DNA of 64,000 nt from Siderastrea radians (GCA_964017195.1 OZ024898.1:17662475-17726474); one strand, 5' to 3'. Positions 12,352 to 23,763 are shown, counted from the first letter of the stretch. Translations and numbers: made by a program. The notes: a model not told the origin generated them from the sequence alone.

Positions 12352-12787
12352 TTCATATGATCCCTGTAACCGGGCTGGCCCGGTTAGCGGAACGAATTTT
12401 GTCGTCTGTTAATATGAAAAATTTCATCCCTGTTACCGGGATGAAATTCTGTACGTGATCGCATGCACGGAAATATTAACTCGTGATTTTCTTGGCAGTA
12501 ATTCTAAAAATTATGTCATCTTTACTCACTCAACATCAGGAAATCATTTTTGCAAAACAAAGTCTTGAAAATGCTAACTTCACTCGATAAAAAGGCATGC
12601 GTATTTGAATTTTTTCCTTCCGGTAACCGGGCTGACCTGTTCATATGGGAAAATTTCCCGCCCGTTTACCGATCTCGGTAACCGGGCCAGCTCGCCTTCT
12701 CATATGAACACATCGAAATGAAAGGAACTAGTGGTTAGATGAGATCTTACGAAACCGAGCCAGCCCGGCCAACCAGGCTCATATGAA
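12352..12787. mobile_element. 436-bp MITE-like element with CATATG ends and CCGGG arms
   Basis: The left end starts TTCATATGATCC and runs into AACCGGGCTGGCCCGG. The right end is an imperfect inverted copy, running CCGAGCCAGCCCGGCC to CTCATATGAA. A second internal pair of the same arms occurs at about 12620-12710 (AACCGGGCTGACC, then GGTAACCGGGCCAGC and TCATATGAAC), so the element looks like one copy nested in, or duplicated within, another. No coding sequence. Confidence 0.6.
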
Positions 12788-13545
12788 GAAGCTTTTAGCT
12801 CTTGAGTGTGAGAGAAATGTACATTTTTATTCGTCTTCCCTTATTACGAGTGTTGACTTGCCACGCACCAATAACTGTTAATGCAAATTACTCGTACAAA
12901 TAGAAGTACCCAATATAAAAGTAACTATATAGTGTAAAAAATAAATAATAACATACTGCAACTTTTGTAGTTCTACTTTTTTGAAGATCATATTTTACTT
13001 GGACGTAACTGGGAGAGTTTATGGATAACTTGAAAAAAAGTCCGAAAAGTTACGTAGTCTACGTAATCAAATGGATTTTAATACGCTTCCAAACATACTA
13101 TGCAAATACGGATCACTCTGTTGAACTTTTTATACTAGAATCTTTTTCAGCGTTCAGCTGTTATCGCCACATCTCAAATTCAAGTAAGCGTAGACGTTAT
13201 TTCAGGAAGACTAGTCTGCGTACCTGATTGACCGCGCAAGAAGCCGCGCCAAGTAGCGAAGAGAGTGGGGAGGAGGAGAACGAGCCGTGTCTCCTTTGAA
13301 AGATGTGACTCGAGACACTAAAGTTCACGCGTGTTCAAGCGCACGAAAAAAGCCTCTGGTACCCAGGGTAGGGCGGAGGCCCCGCCGCGCATTCTTTGAC
13401 CTCGCAGGGTTTAAATGCCTTGCTGCCACTCCTTACCTTGTTGGTATTACTTGAAATAATCTTGACCGATTGTACAAAAGGTGTTTGAATATAGTATAAA
13501 TAAATTTTTCTACGATACACTATGATAAATAAACATTACATGAAA

Positions 13546-13660
13546 TTTTCGCGACACAAATTAATTTCGCAAATTTCGCGATTTCGAAAACATCGCGAAA
13601 TTAAAGTGACGCGAACAATAAGTGTCGCGAACATAACATGACGCGAAAATTAAGTGACTC
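13546..13660. repeat. Short repeat cluster of CGCGAA/TTCGCG words
   Basis: Words such as TTTTCGCGACAC, GTGACGCGAA, GTGTCGCGAA and ATGACGCGAA recur at 15-25 base spacing in both orientations. This unusual CpG density in AT-rich surroundings suggests a decayed inverted repeat or a short satellite. Function unknown. Confidence 0.5.
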
Positions 13661-15064
13661 ACATTAGGTCAATAATCAAGACAGAACAAGTTTTAATTGC
13701 AAGAAATTTGACAAGAACAAGCTCGCAACGTGGTATTCGGAAGAAGTCCAAAAGAAAGTGGCTGGTAGAGTTAACCGTTGAAGATGTGAATGTCGAACGA
13801 AGGCTATCGGTTTTGAAACAAAATTCATGGAACTTGGTTGGTGAAAGTTTATAATTTTTTCACCAACGCACAGGGGAGGGTTCATGCCTTAAAAGGATGG
13901 AAGAAAGCGGGAATAATGGGTATAGTAACTGAAAGAGAAGTATTACCACCTGTTGATCCATATCAAGGAATTCACACAGATGACTCGTGGCACTTGTATA
14001 GAGGTTTCTAAACTGCATTATGTTACTGAGCGATATCATTTTTTTCTTCGGAGTCCGTAGGAAGGAATTTTCGATGTAAATACATATTGTGGCCTGGCCA
14101 ATTGACTCAAAACCAGTAATTCACGTACAAGCATGAACTGCTTGAGGACATTATGAGAACTGCTTTTTTGTCACTGTTGACATTTTGTCCCGCCGTTGCG
14201 TTTTTGTTAATTTTCGTGTTATTGTACCTTTGATAAAGTCGTTTTATTCACTTGAAGGGCATTTTAAATAACATTGCCAAGGAAATTAATAGTGTCTTAC
14301 TTAAAAACGTGAAATTAAAGTGATTCAAAACAAAAACAAAAAACATTCGCAAAACTCAGCGCGAAGCGGTATGAAATTTTTGTGTATTCGTGGGAAAGTC
14401 ACACTGTCACTGCTACAACAAGTGACGTTACTGAAATGTGTCCTGAACGCAGAGTATACAGAAGTTTCATATGTAGTACAACTACATACAGAGAAATCAA
14501 ACACCAGTGTAAAGCAAAGAGGACCAGGTAATGAATCTCGTGTTTAATTTCCTTTTCGTGTCAAAAAAACTGACTGTGTTGGTTAATGGAAAACGAAACC
14601 TCTTACTGGGATGGTTTGCCAAACATATGCATATTGAACGTTTTAACAAATTCTCTCCATAAGGTTCCTAACTTGGGTGGATTTTTGCTGATACAGTGAA
14701 AATTTTGATTTTGCCTGTCAAGAATCTAGCAAGAAAATAAAAAAAGCAAAAGGAAAAAAAAGAAGGTCCTGCTTTGCACCTTTTTTAAGTCAGACAGCTT
14801 TGTCAAGTTTTCTCAGCTTTTCTGACAACAATAAGGTGGCTACACAGGCCTACCATCCTCTGTTTGTGTGGTGGGCTATGCAGTTATAATGGCTGTATCG
14901 GTTTATCAAACTAGAAAGACTAAGCCGAAATTTAGAGAAACAGGACTCTCTTTCCCTACTTTTGAGCGAGTCCGACCGTTATTTTAAAAACATCACTTTC
15001 GCGAGCCGTTGTAAACCGACCAAAATGAATCTATTTACACCCAAATCAAAGCACAGGACAACAG
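13661..15064. other. Intergenic, no gene seen
   Basis: Only short open frames with no recognisable domain. One frame (13654-13854) is basic and lysine/arginine rich but has no homology I can name and no splice context. Confidence 0.4.
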
Positions 15065-15224
15065 AATAGGCCTTTTTACCGATACAACAGCTATTTTGAT
15101 TTATTTATTCTTTTGTAGTGATAATGCAGCATCATCACTATAATAAAATCAATCCACTATTATGGGATGCCCAATACATGGGGCAAAATCAATATGGGTG
15201 CTGTATCGGTAAAAAGGTCTATTG
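15065..15224. mobile_element. 160-bp MITE
   Basis: Inverted ends: AATAGGCCTTTTTACCGATAC at the left and GTATCGGTAAAAAGGTCTATT at the right, differing at one position. The interior is AT-rich and non-coding. The small size and clean ends indicate a miniature inverted-repeat element. Confidence 0.7.
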
Positions 15225-16403
15225 GCAGCAAGGTGATAATTTTTAGCCAATGACGTCAAGAAAGTGACGCCAGTGGCTAATGTCAGCAAAGCCTAAAAGA
15301 ACGGCGCTGTCCAAGATGACATTTGTCTTCGTCTGTGAGGACAGGGGGGGGGGGGGTATTCTGTGAGATGTTGGGTGGTGGTGTGCCACCCGGACACTGA
15401 AACCCTTCTTATCAGCGGCACGTGCCCATACAGCTTGTATGCCTGCAACTTTACCATAAAAATTCTCCTATGATACACTACGTCGAAACAGCTCAGCACA
15501 TAGCTCAACGCTGGTAACTGCATGCGATGCAAATAAATCCTGCTTGCAATAACAGATCACGCAACAGCTTTATTTATAGTGTGCAAAATGTTCGTATTAC
15601 AATGTAAGTCAATATCAAAATAATGCTGTGAGTTACAATGCAAGTATCGGAAACTTTATTAGCCCTCCAGAAATTACAAACTTATAACCTCGTATTCTCG
15701 GGTCCTCCAGTGGCATTCTTTTTAGCTCGTCCTGAGATGAATAGCTTTGTCTGCGCAACAAATTCGCCGTTTAACTGACTTCTCCGCTGTTTACATCGTC
15801 CTGACCCTGCATGGTCGTGATTTACATCACGACATCGTGAAACTCAGCAGCCAAACTGCATCAGATGATTGAATTATGACAATCCTGGGTTTTCACAAGA
15901 GCGAAGGTTATAGTTTATTCAGGGGGCAATTATTTTATCGGAAATCAAGCGATAAAACTAGTCACTCAGCGGTAATACCAGCCTTTCCGATAAAGTTTGA
16001 ATCATTGTTTATATTTCGACGCGCTATAACAAGTCAACCGCTACATCTTCGCTAACTGAAAGACGTGAAGCCAGAACGCTGACAATAACCTCGTGGCATT
16101 TACAAGTAAAAGTAAGCAAAAATGCATTTATGCTCGCTTTGCGGTTTGAGTTAATTTTCTTGAAGCTATCCTCGGCTTCTGATTGGATAATCTGCACGAA
16201 AGAATGCGAATTAATTAAAAGTGGTCACACTTTTGGGCTCCTTGCTGTAAGTGTGAATGTCGTGGCCGCAACGAACCAACTCGACTTAGTGTGTTCTGCT
16301 GCGAAGCAGAAACACTTTGTAAATAACTTGTAATGTGAAGTAACAAAAGAAAAATCGGAACATTACTCTCTAATTAAAGCAGAAACAGTGAAAAGAATGT
16401 ATA
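15225..16403. other. Intergenic, no gene seen
   Basis: A 14-base G run near 15343-15356 and otherwise nothing. No splice-consistent coding segments were recognised. Confidence 0.45.
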
Positions 16404-16412
16404 TTTAAAGCC
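16404..16412. repeat. Target-site duplication, left copy (TTTAAAGCC)
   Basis: Identical to 19509-19517. The two 9-mers directly abut the matching ends GGATGTTACTAAAA and TTTTAGTAACATCC of the element between them. Confidence 0.8.
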
Positions 16413-16760
16413 GGATGTTACTAAAACGAGGAATGGGGAATGGGGAATGGGGAATGAGAAATAGTGGTCAGCGGTAATACCAAAAAATTAAGTTGGAGTC
16501 TGCGCAGTACGGCAAACAGACGAGAATTGCACGTGGTAAGTGAAAGATGGGCGGTAAGAATGTTTATCAGTCAGTTTTCCCGAGTTTTTGGAATTAGTGA
16601 CTTTCTATGTATTAAAAATTAACCAAAACTATTACTTTGCAGGTAATGAGAGTGACGATAATTTGAAGGATCACGAAGCTATCGTCATCGACATGTTGGT
16701 ATAAAAAGATTCGTATCACTTTGAGTACAGTCGCCTCGAATGTTTGTTATAAAAACAACG

Positions 16761-17331
16761 AGTAAATGTTGTCTGTATTTTGACGTTTTAGCGACGAACC
16801 AGTGACAGAGGATGATTCTACGTTTGCAACTGGCGAGAACGAATCTTTGTTTAAGGTATGAAAACGTAGAATACGGCTTGAAAGCTTAAAGCGACTGCTG
16901 CTGAACTGTTAGAGCACTTGCCATCGAATTTTGAATTGATTTTAATGGCGTTCATATTTGAGTTACAATCTCGATTCATTTACGGTTTGCAGAAAGAACT
17001 GAGTGAAGTGACTCTATAATATTAAGCTATTCTCCATGCTTCTTCTCTAGGGTAATTTCTTTTTAAGTGAAAAACAGCTTAATATTGCAGTCACTTCACT
17101 CAGTTCTTTCTGCAAACCGTAAATGAATCGAGATTGTAACTCAAATATGAACAAAAAATCAAATTTGGATGGCAAGTGCTATAATAGTTCAGCAGCAGCC
17201 GGTTTAAATTTTCAAGCCGTATCCTACGTTTTCATGCCTTAAACAAAGATTCATTCTCGCCAGTTGCACACGTAGAATCATCCTCTGTCACTGGTCCGTC
17301 GCTAAAACGTCAAAATACAGACAACATTTAC
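16761..17331. repeat. Large palindrome inside the TIR element
   Basis: The arm 16761-17028 is the near-complement of 17076-17331, around a 47-base spacer. Shared landmarks: GTAAATGTTG/CAACATTTAC at the outer ends, ATGATTCTACG/CGTAGAATCAT, and AGAAAGAACTGAGTGAAGTG with its complement near the centre. Arms differ by several indels. It overlaps the inner edge of the left TIR and has no counterpart at the right TIR. Confidence 0.85.
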
Positions 17332-17344
17332 GGAGGGTGTAAAC

Positions 17345-17523
17345 TGCAGGTTGCAGGTTGCAGGTTGCAGGTGCAGGTTGCAGGTTGCAGGTTACAGGTT
17401 GCAGGTTGCAGGTTGCAGGTTGCAGGTGCAGGTTGCAGGTTGCAGGTTGCAGGTGCAGGTTGCAGGTTGCAGGTTGCGGGTTGCGGGTTGTGGCTAGCGG
17501 GTTGCAAGTTGCGGGTTGCAGGT
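17345..17523. repeat. Minisatellite array, unit GTTGCAG
   Basis: Roughly two dozen copies of the 7-mer GTTGCAG, some shortened to GTGCAG, and degenerating to GTTGCGG toward 17520. It is preceded by CGGAGGGTGTAAACTGCAG. The same block occurs inverted at 18996-19149. Confidence 0.92.
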
Positions 17524-18589
17524 TAATTACAAAGTAAAAAGCAGTTAATTAAAGGATAACAAAATTAAAGGAGTAAGAATGGCTTCAGTTATTTGTAAAA
17601 ATTGTCCTTTTTATATGAAAAGGCATGCCATAAAAAAAGTCTCCCAAGTAGCTTAGTTAGGACGAAGGAATATCAAACGTTGAACAAAAGAGACTTGGCA
17701 AAGACAGAGGTGTCATACCGATGGGGTCATACAGTTTTACCAGGTTTTGTTCAGCAGGTTTAATTTTGCATGTTTGTAGGTTCGAGAGCAGCATTTTTGT
17801 TGTATATCATCACCAATCCGAACCAAATAAAACCCATGATTAACACGTGAAAAGCTGATAACATAGTCAAAAGCAACGAGTTTCAAGAATTTTATTTTTT
17901 CTCGCGCGTTTCTGTGTCTTGCTTTAATAAGCATAAATTTGTGGCGGATAAAAAGTGAAAGTGCTAATACTTTCACACGGTTGTGGTTAAAAATGTACAC
18001 GTTGCGCTTGAATAAAAGCGAATGAAATACCTCAGACAAAAAAAAAACACTCAGATGTTTTCGGAACCAGTGTCGAAGTATCAATGGCAATTGAAAACTA
18101 GCTTGACGGGCTGCAAAATTGCCAAACGAGAAAAGAATTTGGCCCCAAATTTGGCCTCAAGCTCTACTTTACAATAGTGTTTGCAGAACATTCTGAAAAG
18201 AAACATTTCAAAGTTCAAGGTTGTAGTTTTCATGTTCCTATAGTTTACTAAGCAAGAATGTGCGAATACACAATAATGTGCAGCATGTTTGATTACTTGC
18301 ACTTTGCACAACATATCGAATTGAAATTAAGTTGAAATGTTAATTTCAGTTCTGCAAGGTGACTGGTTTTTGGCTGGTTAATATAACTGGATTTTGTTTG
18401 CATTTATGATGCAAGCTCACTGGTAATTTCAATAAGTTCACATTATACATTAGCAGTTAAATTAATGCCTGATCCTGTAATCTTTACAATCCTGTGATCG
18501 AGTCATTTTATTGTTGTTATTAAAACCGCCTGTCTTAATACTTGTATGTATTACACCAATTGAAAAATTATGTAATGGTAATTGCTGAA

Positions 18590-18616
18590 CTGAAGATGAC
18601 AGCAGTTTGTCGAAAC
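18590..18616 (+). other. Hammerhead-like stem-GAAAC motif (Penelope-type tail remnant)
   Basis: CTGAAGATGA is followed by a short stem GAC/GTC (18598-18600 with 18609-18611) and then GAAAC. This resembles the degenerate hammerhead-ribozyme core found near the 3' ends of Penelope-like retroelements, but with a 3-base insertion in the CUGAUGA box. Catalytic activity is unlikely. No reverse transcriptase is nearby. Confidence 0.35.
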
Positions 18617-18995
18617 ATGTTTTCAAAACTTACAACTATTGTGATTTTTCCTAAAATTGTCAACTCCACGGACTTAAAAATCTCAGCATCTTCGGGAAAT
18701 TTAAAGTGGGTGGCGGTTGATCTCCATTATGGCCTCGGTGGATCATCGCCAATAGTTAACGATTAAACCGCACCTTTCACCTAATATTTCCATTCCAAAC
18801 TGGTGAGTGTGGCGTATCTGCGAGAACACATTGAAACGGTTCCGCAAACTTACATACCAAGAGTCTAGTCCAGTTCAAGTTTCTCATTACCAAGGTTTCT
18901 TTACAAATGAAACAATTCTGATTTTCTTGAAGAAATTTAAGTAGAAACGTACCATATAAAGATCATACATCTTCTATTTGAAAAAAAATATAATC

Positions 18996-19137
18996 GCAAC
19001 CTGCAACCTGCAACCTACAACCTGCACCTGCAACCTGCAACCTGCAACCTGCAACCTGCACCTCCAACCTGCAACCTGCAACCTGCAACCTGCAACCTGC
19101 AACCTGCAACCTGCACCTGCAACCTGCAACCTGCAGT
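18996..19137. repeat. Minisatellite array, unit CTGCAAC (inverted mate)
   Basis: Complement of the GTTGCAG array: tandem CTGCAAC with occasional CTGCAC. It ends in CTGCAGTTTACACCCTCCG, the exact complement of the block that opens the left array. Both arrays therefore belong to the inverted-repeat structure of the element at 16413-19508. Confidence 0.92.
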
Positions 19138-19508
19138 TTACACCCTCCGCAACATTTACTCGTTGTTTTTATATTAAACACTCGAAGCGACTGTACTCAA
19201 AGTGATACGAATCTTTTTATACCAACCTGTCGATAACGATAACCTCGTGATCCTTAACATTATCGTCACTCTCATTACCTGCAAATCAATAGTTTTGGTT
19301 AATTCTAATAAACAGAAACTCGATAATTCCAAAAACTCGGGAAAAACTGACTGATAAACATTCTTACCTTCCATCGTTCACTTACCACGTGCAACCCTCG
19401 TTTCTTTGCCGTACTGCGCAGACTCCAATTTAAGTTTTTGGTACTACCGCTGACCACTATTCCCCATTCCCCATTCCCCATTCCCCATTCCTCCTTTTAG
19501 TAACATCC

Positions 19509-19517
19509 TTTAAAGCC
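19509..19517. repeat. Target-site duplication, right copy (TTTAAAGCC)
   Basis: Second copy of the 9-mer at 16404-16412, directly after the element's terminal base. Confidence 0.8.
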
Positions 19518-19574
19518 CAAGTTTATAACGGTAGTGAAAAGACTGGGGTAAAACAACATAAAATACTTCATAAA

Positions 19575-19603
19575 CTGATGAAGGCTTAAGCATTAGCCGA
19601 AAC
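19575..19603 (+). ncRNA. Hammerhead-ribozyme-like core, probably degenerate
   Basis: CTGATGA (19575-19581), one extra A, a 4-bp stem GGCT/AGCC (19583-19586 with 19595-19598) with an 8-base loop, then GAAAC (19599-19603). This is the order of the hammerhead core. AAAAGAC at 19537-19543 can pair with GTCTTTT at 19604-19610 as an outer helix, but the bases next to it do not give a proper NUH cleavage triplet. Such motifs are known from Penelope-like elements and retrozymes. I rate it a remnant rather than an active ribozyme. Confidence 0.4.
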
Positions 19604-19610
19604 GTCTTTT

Positions 19611-21684
19611 ACCGGCTTTTAGCAAGTTAAAAAAAAAGCAAGTCAGTGTCAAACCCTTTCACCACTACTTCGGGGTTGTCTCTAGCTAAAAGCGAATTTA
19701 AAATTTTGCAGTGTCAATTTTGCGTGCGTAAACAAGAAACCATTTCAAAGTAAAATCGGAATTTGCGGGGGCTTGTTCCTACACTGTAGCTATTCCTAAA
19801 ACTGAAAAACTTAAATGAGTAATATTTAAAAAAATCCAAGTTACAGTGGTGATCAAGGAATTAGAGTAAAATCTTCAAAATACCAATCTTCTGGGTTATT
19901 CATAGTTCGAAGCGTAGTGTGTTGAACAAATTTGCATAGTTGACAGCTGCTTGTAATTTGGACCTTTGAAATGTAATGTAACACTCAAAACATCTCGAAG
20001 TGAAAGCAAGATTAACAACAACAGATATGTGAAATGGAGACCTATTGAATTTGGCAAGTTTTTTTCACGACCGTCAGGACTTGGAGACATCAAAAATACA
20101 AGAAACAGACGTGTTAGAACATGTTGTTGTAATGTAATGATTACTACAGTAACAAGGACACGTATTACTATTTAATACTAAGATAAGTAAAACTACTGCA
20201 TGCTACTGCATGATGTGAAAGTACTGTTACTGAGTAAAAGTAGTATGATCATTGTACCCCGTTATAGATAGCAGTTCACTCAATAAAGTTCATAGAAAGC
20301 AATGGAAGAGTTAGTCTCTTTGACGTTATATTAAATGAGTACACCACAGTTGTGTTTGAAGAAAAGGGAAACGAAGACCTTTATTTACTTCACTTTGCAT
20401 CTCTGTATTCTTGTTATATATTGTATTAGGTTACCTCAATTTTGTAGTTAATATCGATGTATATATATACGATTTTCTATGTGTAATCAACTTTTACATG
20501 TTTTATACTTTTGTTGTTTTCATATGTATTTTGATTATTTATATTGCTGACCACCGGTTTATACCAGCTGTTCCTCTGTGTTCAGCTGATCGGAGTTTTT
20601 TCATCAGGATAAATAAAGACATTATTATATTATTATGGCATTATTCACACGCAATTTTAATGTCACGCTATAATTTGCTGTCACGTAGTCACGCTGCTTG
20701 TTACCCAGTTTTATGATAACTGAATACGTTGATTCCTTACTTTGGCGAAGACATGTTACATTAACTGTAAGTTGTCGGAGGGGGGACCGCACAGTCTGCA
20801 CTGCAGTGGTGTGAAATCCATAGGTTGTCCTCATAAATTTAACAAAACGTCGTTGGCTCTGCACGCACTGCACCTCGCGTGTGTATGTTTTATTGAAGCA
20901 GTGACAGTGATAAGAATGGGGCGACTTCAGCCCCAGGCTCTTACGGCAGCACGCTCTGTCAAAATGGCGACAAGTCGGCGAGTTTGACCGTCGTATCAAA
21001 GTGCCTATTTCAGCTTTTAATTGTCGTCGTTCAGTAGGTAAGTCGTTAGTATTTCTCAGCAATGATATATTCTTAGAGTTAAGAGTGGGGAGACAGGTCT
21101 TCACTGAAATGTACCGGTCATTTAATCGAACACGAACATGTTTTGAACACGTGCTAAACTATTAAACTTTTCAAGAAGCTCAAACGTATCGACAGCTGAA
21201 GTTTAACATCTTACTAATTTAGACATGCTAAGGTGGCACTGGCACTGCTTTGGACCGTTTTTTGTCGTAGTGTTCATTTTCTGGGCCTTTTTAACCGTAG
21301 TGTACAAATCATAAGTTATCAAACATACCCTCAACTTGATTACGTAATTCACAGACACGTTATAGGCCTTGCTGTGTTGTGGTTGTGTCGATGATGTTGT
21401 TGATCTGATTGTTTTTGTGGGGAAGGGGAACAGTGAAGCTGGAAAAGTGAAAGTGCCTTATGGAAAACCACTGGCAGCTCAATCCTACATTTTTCAGGAT
21501 CCCTCAAATTGGACTGTGAGTATGAGATTGAGTGTGAGAAGAATTTCTTTTGTCAATCTCAACAAAGAGGACAGAGAGGAACAAGGGCTTTGGGAACATC
21601 CCGGTTTGAAATTCCAAAGTCCTATTCGTACTTAATCTCATATTGGTAGTCTCATCTGAAGGTCGCCATTAGCCTGCTCTAAGG
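19611..21684. other. Intergenic, no gene supported
   Basis: The longest open frame (20625-21104, minus, 159 codons) has no domain, no recognisable composition and no splice context. Nothing else of substance is visible. Confidence 0.45.
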
Positions 21685-21687
21685 TAA

Positions 21688-22170
21688 TGCGCCGATCAAT
21701 TCGAAAGTTCAACATCCCCCCCCCCCAGGCAACCCCCCGGGCATTTGAACTTTTGAACATTGGCTTGTTCAAATACCCTCCCGTCGGGGCAAAAAAGCCG
21801 TTCAAATGCCCCACCAAGTAGTACTGAACTACCTGTCCTCAAAGACAGATTTCGTCTTCAATCAAACACTTTACACGCCTTCCAGAGAGAGATAGGCCGT
21901 ACTGACACCTTCAAACTTCTTTTAAAGACCCTTTTGAAAGAGTTATTCACTAACAAAGGCGACGTTCTATCTTGTAAATCCGTCAAACCCTGTAGAAACC
22001 AAAAAAAAATCACGTGCGTTTTACGTCAGAACAAGAGATAAATCCGGTTCAAATTCCCCACCCTTCCAACGCAACGTTCAAATTCCCCCCTCCCCAGACA
22101 CGATGCACAGTCAAATGCCCGGGGTATGCCCGGGGGGAGGGGATGTTGAAGTTTCGAATTGATCGGCACA
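21688..22170. mobile_element. 483-bp MITE, PIF/Harbinger type
   Basis: Inverted ends TGCGCCGATCAATTCGAAAG and CTTTCGAATTGATCGGCACA-like (28 bp with two mismatches, running on into CAACATCCCC/GGGGATGTTG). The element is flanked by the trinucleotide TAA on both sides (21685-21687 and 22171-22173). A TWA target duplication is characteristic of PIF/Harbinger elements. C-rich and G-rich blocks such as CCCGGGCATTTGAA lie just inside the ends. No transposase. Confidence 0.75.
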
Positions 22171-22800
22171 TAACATGCATTTATTGGTTGCAAATGCTAT
22201 GTGAGTGTCAGAAAATTATAGTTCCACTATAATCTCAAAACGTTTTCTTGCAAATCTGGGAGTCCCTTTTTTAACCATGTTTTTCTTCCTGTCTCTGAGT
22301 CTCATATTTCGGTTTGTAAGGTGTCAGAGCCTCAATTTCTCCAATCTAGTTAAAAAAAGTTTATTTTCTTATTGTAGTGAGTTCATTAAGTGGGTTATGC
22401 TCCATATACCAAGTCTGTTCTGACAAGTGTAACCGTGAAATGACTGTTCTATACAATTAGTTTATATTGTTACTGTTAGATATTTTCTTCTTTGTGGTAT
22501 AAGTAAGGACTTTGTGTATGGGGTACACACAGCATGTACTTAAACCTGGAACTCCAAAATGGTGGAATGGCGGAATACTTAAACCAGGAACACCGGAATA
22601 CTTAAACCTGGAAAGCAGGAATACTTTAACGCTAAATGACCGATTTAATATACACAAGATCGCGGGAAAAAAAACAATTAAAGTTTAAGCCACACTACAT
22701 TTTTAACGTTACCTTCTGATCCCCGCCAAAACCATTCTCCTCACTATCACTACCCCAACCCCCTGCCTTACATTTTTCTGCCAACCATAATTATTATATA

Positions 22801-23195
22801 ATAAGATTTTGGGCGTTCTCTGGTTAAAAATTTTAAAAGTTAACGAGCTTTCGATTGCCAGTCTGCAATCTTTGACAAGTGAAAAATAAAAAGCGCGAAA
22901 ATTAAAATATATACTACAAAAAGTGTGAAAAAGAGAAATTATAATAAAAACAATAAAAATACTTTAGTGGAAATAAAATGCTAATAAGAAGATCATAATA
23001 AAATTGAATATTGTCTAGGTAATTGTTTCGCATTATTGTCTGCGTCGCTTGTAATTGCTGTGTGCCAGGATTCCAGCATTTTTCTAATGCGGAAATTTCC
23101 CTTGTTGATTACATGAGCACTTTCAAAGTCAATGGAGTGGTGGTTCAACCATGCGTGTGTTGTAATTTTTAACCAGAGAACGCCCAAAATCTTAT
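22801..23195 (-). pseudogene. Penelope-like retroelement fragment (3' end of the ORF)
   Basis: The minus frame ending at 22993 reads WLKITTHAWLNHHSIDFESA, then RKMLESWHTA and DADNNAKQLPRQYSILL before the stop. That is the conserved C-terminal stretch found after the GIY-YIG nuclease in Penelope-like elements. Reverse transcriptase and the nuclease core are absent. The fragment is bounded by a 32-bp perfect inverted repeat (22801-22832 and 23164-23195). Its 3' untranslated part has a stem GATTGC/GCAATC followed by GAAAG (minus strand, about 22849-22870), the usual tail structure of these elements. Confidence 0.7.
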
Positions 23196-23508
23196 TATGT
23201 CTTACCCTGGTTACTCATCCATTTTTATAATTATTATAATTTATTCATTCCTGGGCTTTTTCGCGCTGGCATCAACATGGAGGACTCTCCTGCAAGGTAA
23301 GCGTATGTAGCTGAAATTTTCCCTCTTTAACTTTACGCATTTAAAGTATCATTTCCCTTCCCGTAAGTCCCAGCCAAAGCCCAGAGAAAAAGAGGTAAGA
23401 TATTGAATCTCAACCAGTTTTATAACTCAGTTGACAAATGTCAGGCACATGGTGTGACTTCATGTAATGACAGCAAAACTAAAAAAAACCAAGCAGTATA
23501 AATGTGCG

Positions 23509-23655
23509 TAAATTTTACGTGCATATGGGCGTGAATTTAACTGGGTTTATGTGCACAAATAAAATTAGAGACGATGTATGAACGTACATCGTCTCTAATT
23601 TTATTTATGCACATAAATCCAGTTAAATCCATGCTTGTACGCACATAAAATTTTT
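23509..23655. repeat. Near-perfect 145-bp hairpin
   Basis: Two arms of about 68 bases are complementary apart from a few differences, meeting at GATGTATGAACGTACATC near 23575-23592. Words such as TTTATGTGCA/TGCACATAAA and AATTAGAGACGATGTA with its complement show the symmetry. It is probably a foldback element; no target duplication was identified. Confidence 0.75.
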
Positions 23656-23763
23656 GCAACAGTGGAAATCCACCTTTAGTGAAGAGTAAACTGTCTCAAA
23701 AACACAGACACTAAGAACCCAGGGAAATGCTGGTAAATCAAAAGCTACTTGATTCGAAAATTC

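Larger units (their letters stand above)
16413..19508. mobile_element. 3.1-kb TIR transposon with Mutator-like architecture
   Basis: Terminal inverted repeats of 359 bases each (16413-16771 and 19150-19508) are highly similar. They share the GGATGTTACTAAAA end, a short GGGGAAT tandem, the block around AGTCTGCGCAGTACGGCAAA, and AAGTGATACG/CGTATCACTT words. The element is flanked by a perfect 9-bp direct repeat, TTTAAAGCC. Long TIRs with 9-11 bp target duplications are the hallmark of Mutator-like elements; that superfamily call is inference from structure alone. Inside the TIRs lie inverted TTGCAGG minisatellite arrays, a large palindrome on the left side only, and about 1.47 kb of unrecognised sequence (17524-18995). 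No transposase is visible, so it is non-autonomous. Confidence 0.8.

Noticed and set aside
18963..19205. Open frames on both strands reading CRLQVAG or CNLQPAT repeats
   Set aside because: They are translations of the CTGCAAC minisatellite.
20625..21104. 159-codon frame on the minus strand
   Set aside because: No recognisable domain, no clear start context or splice sites, and composition like surrounding non-coding DNA.
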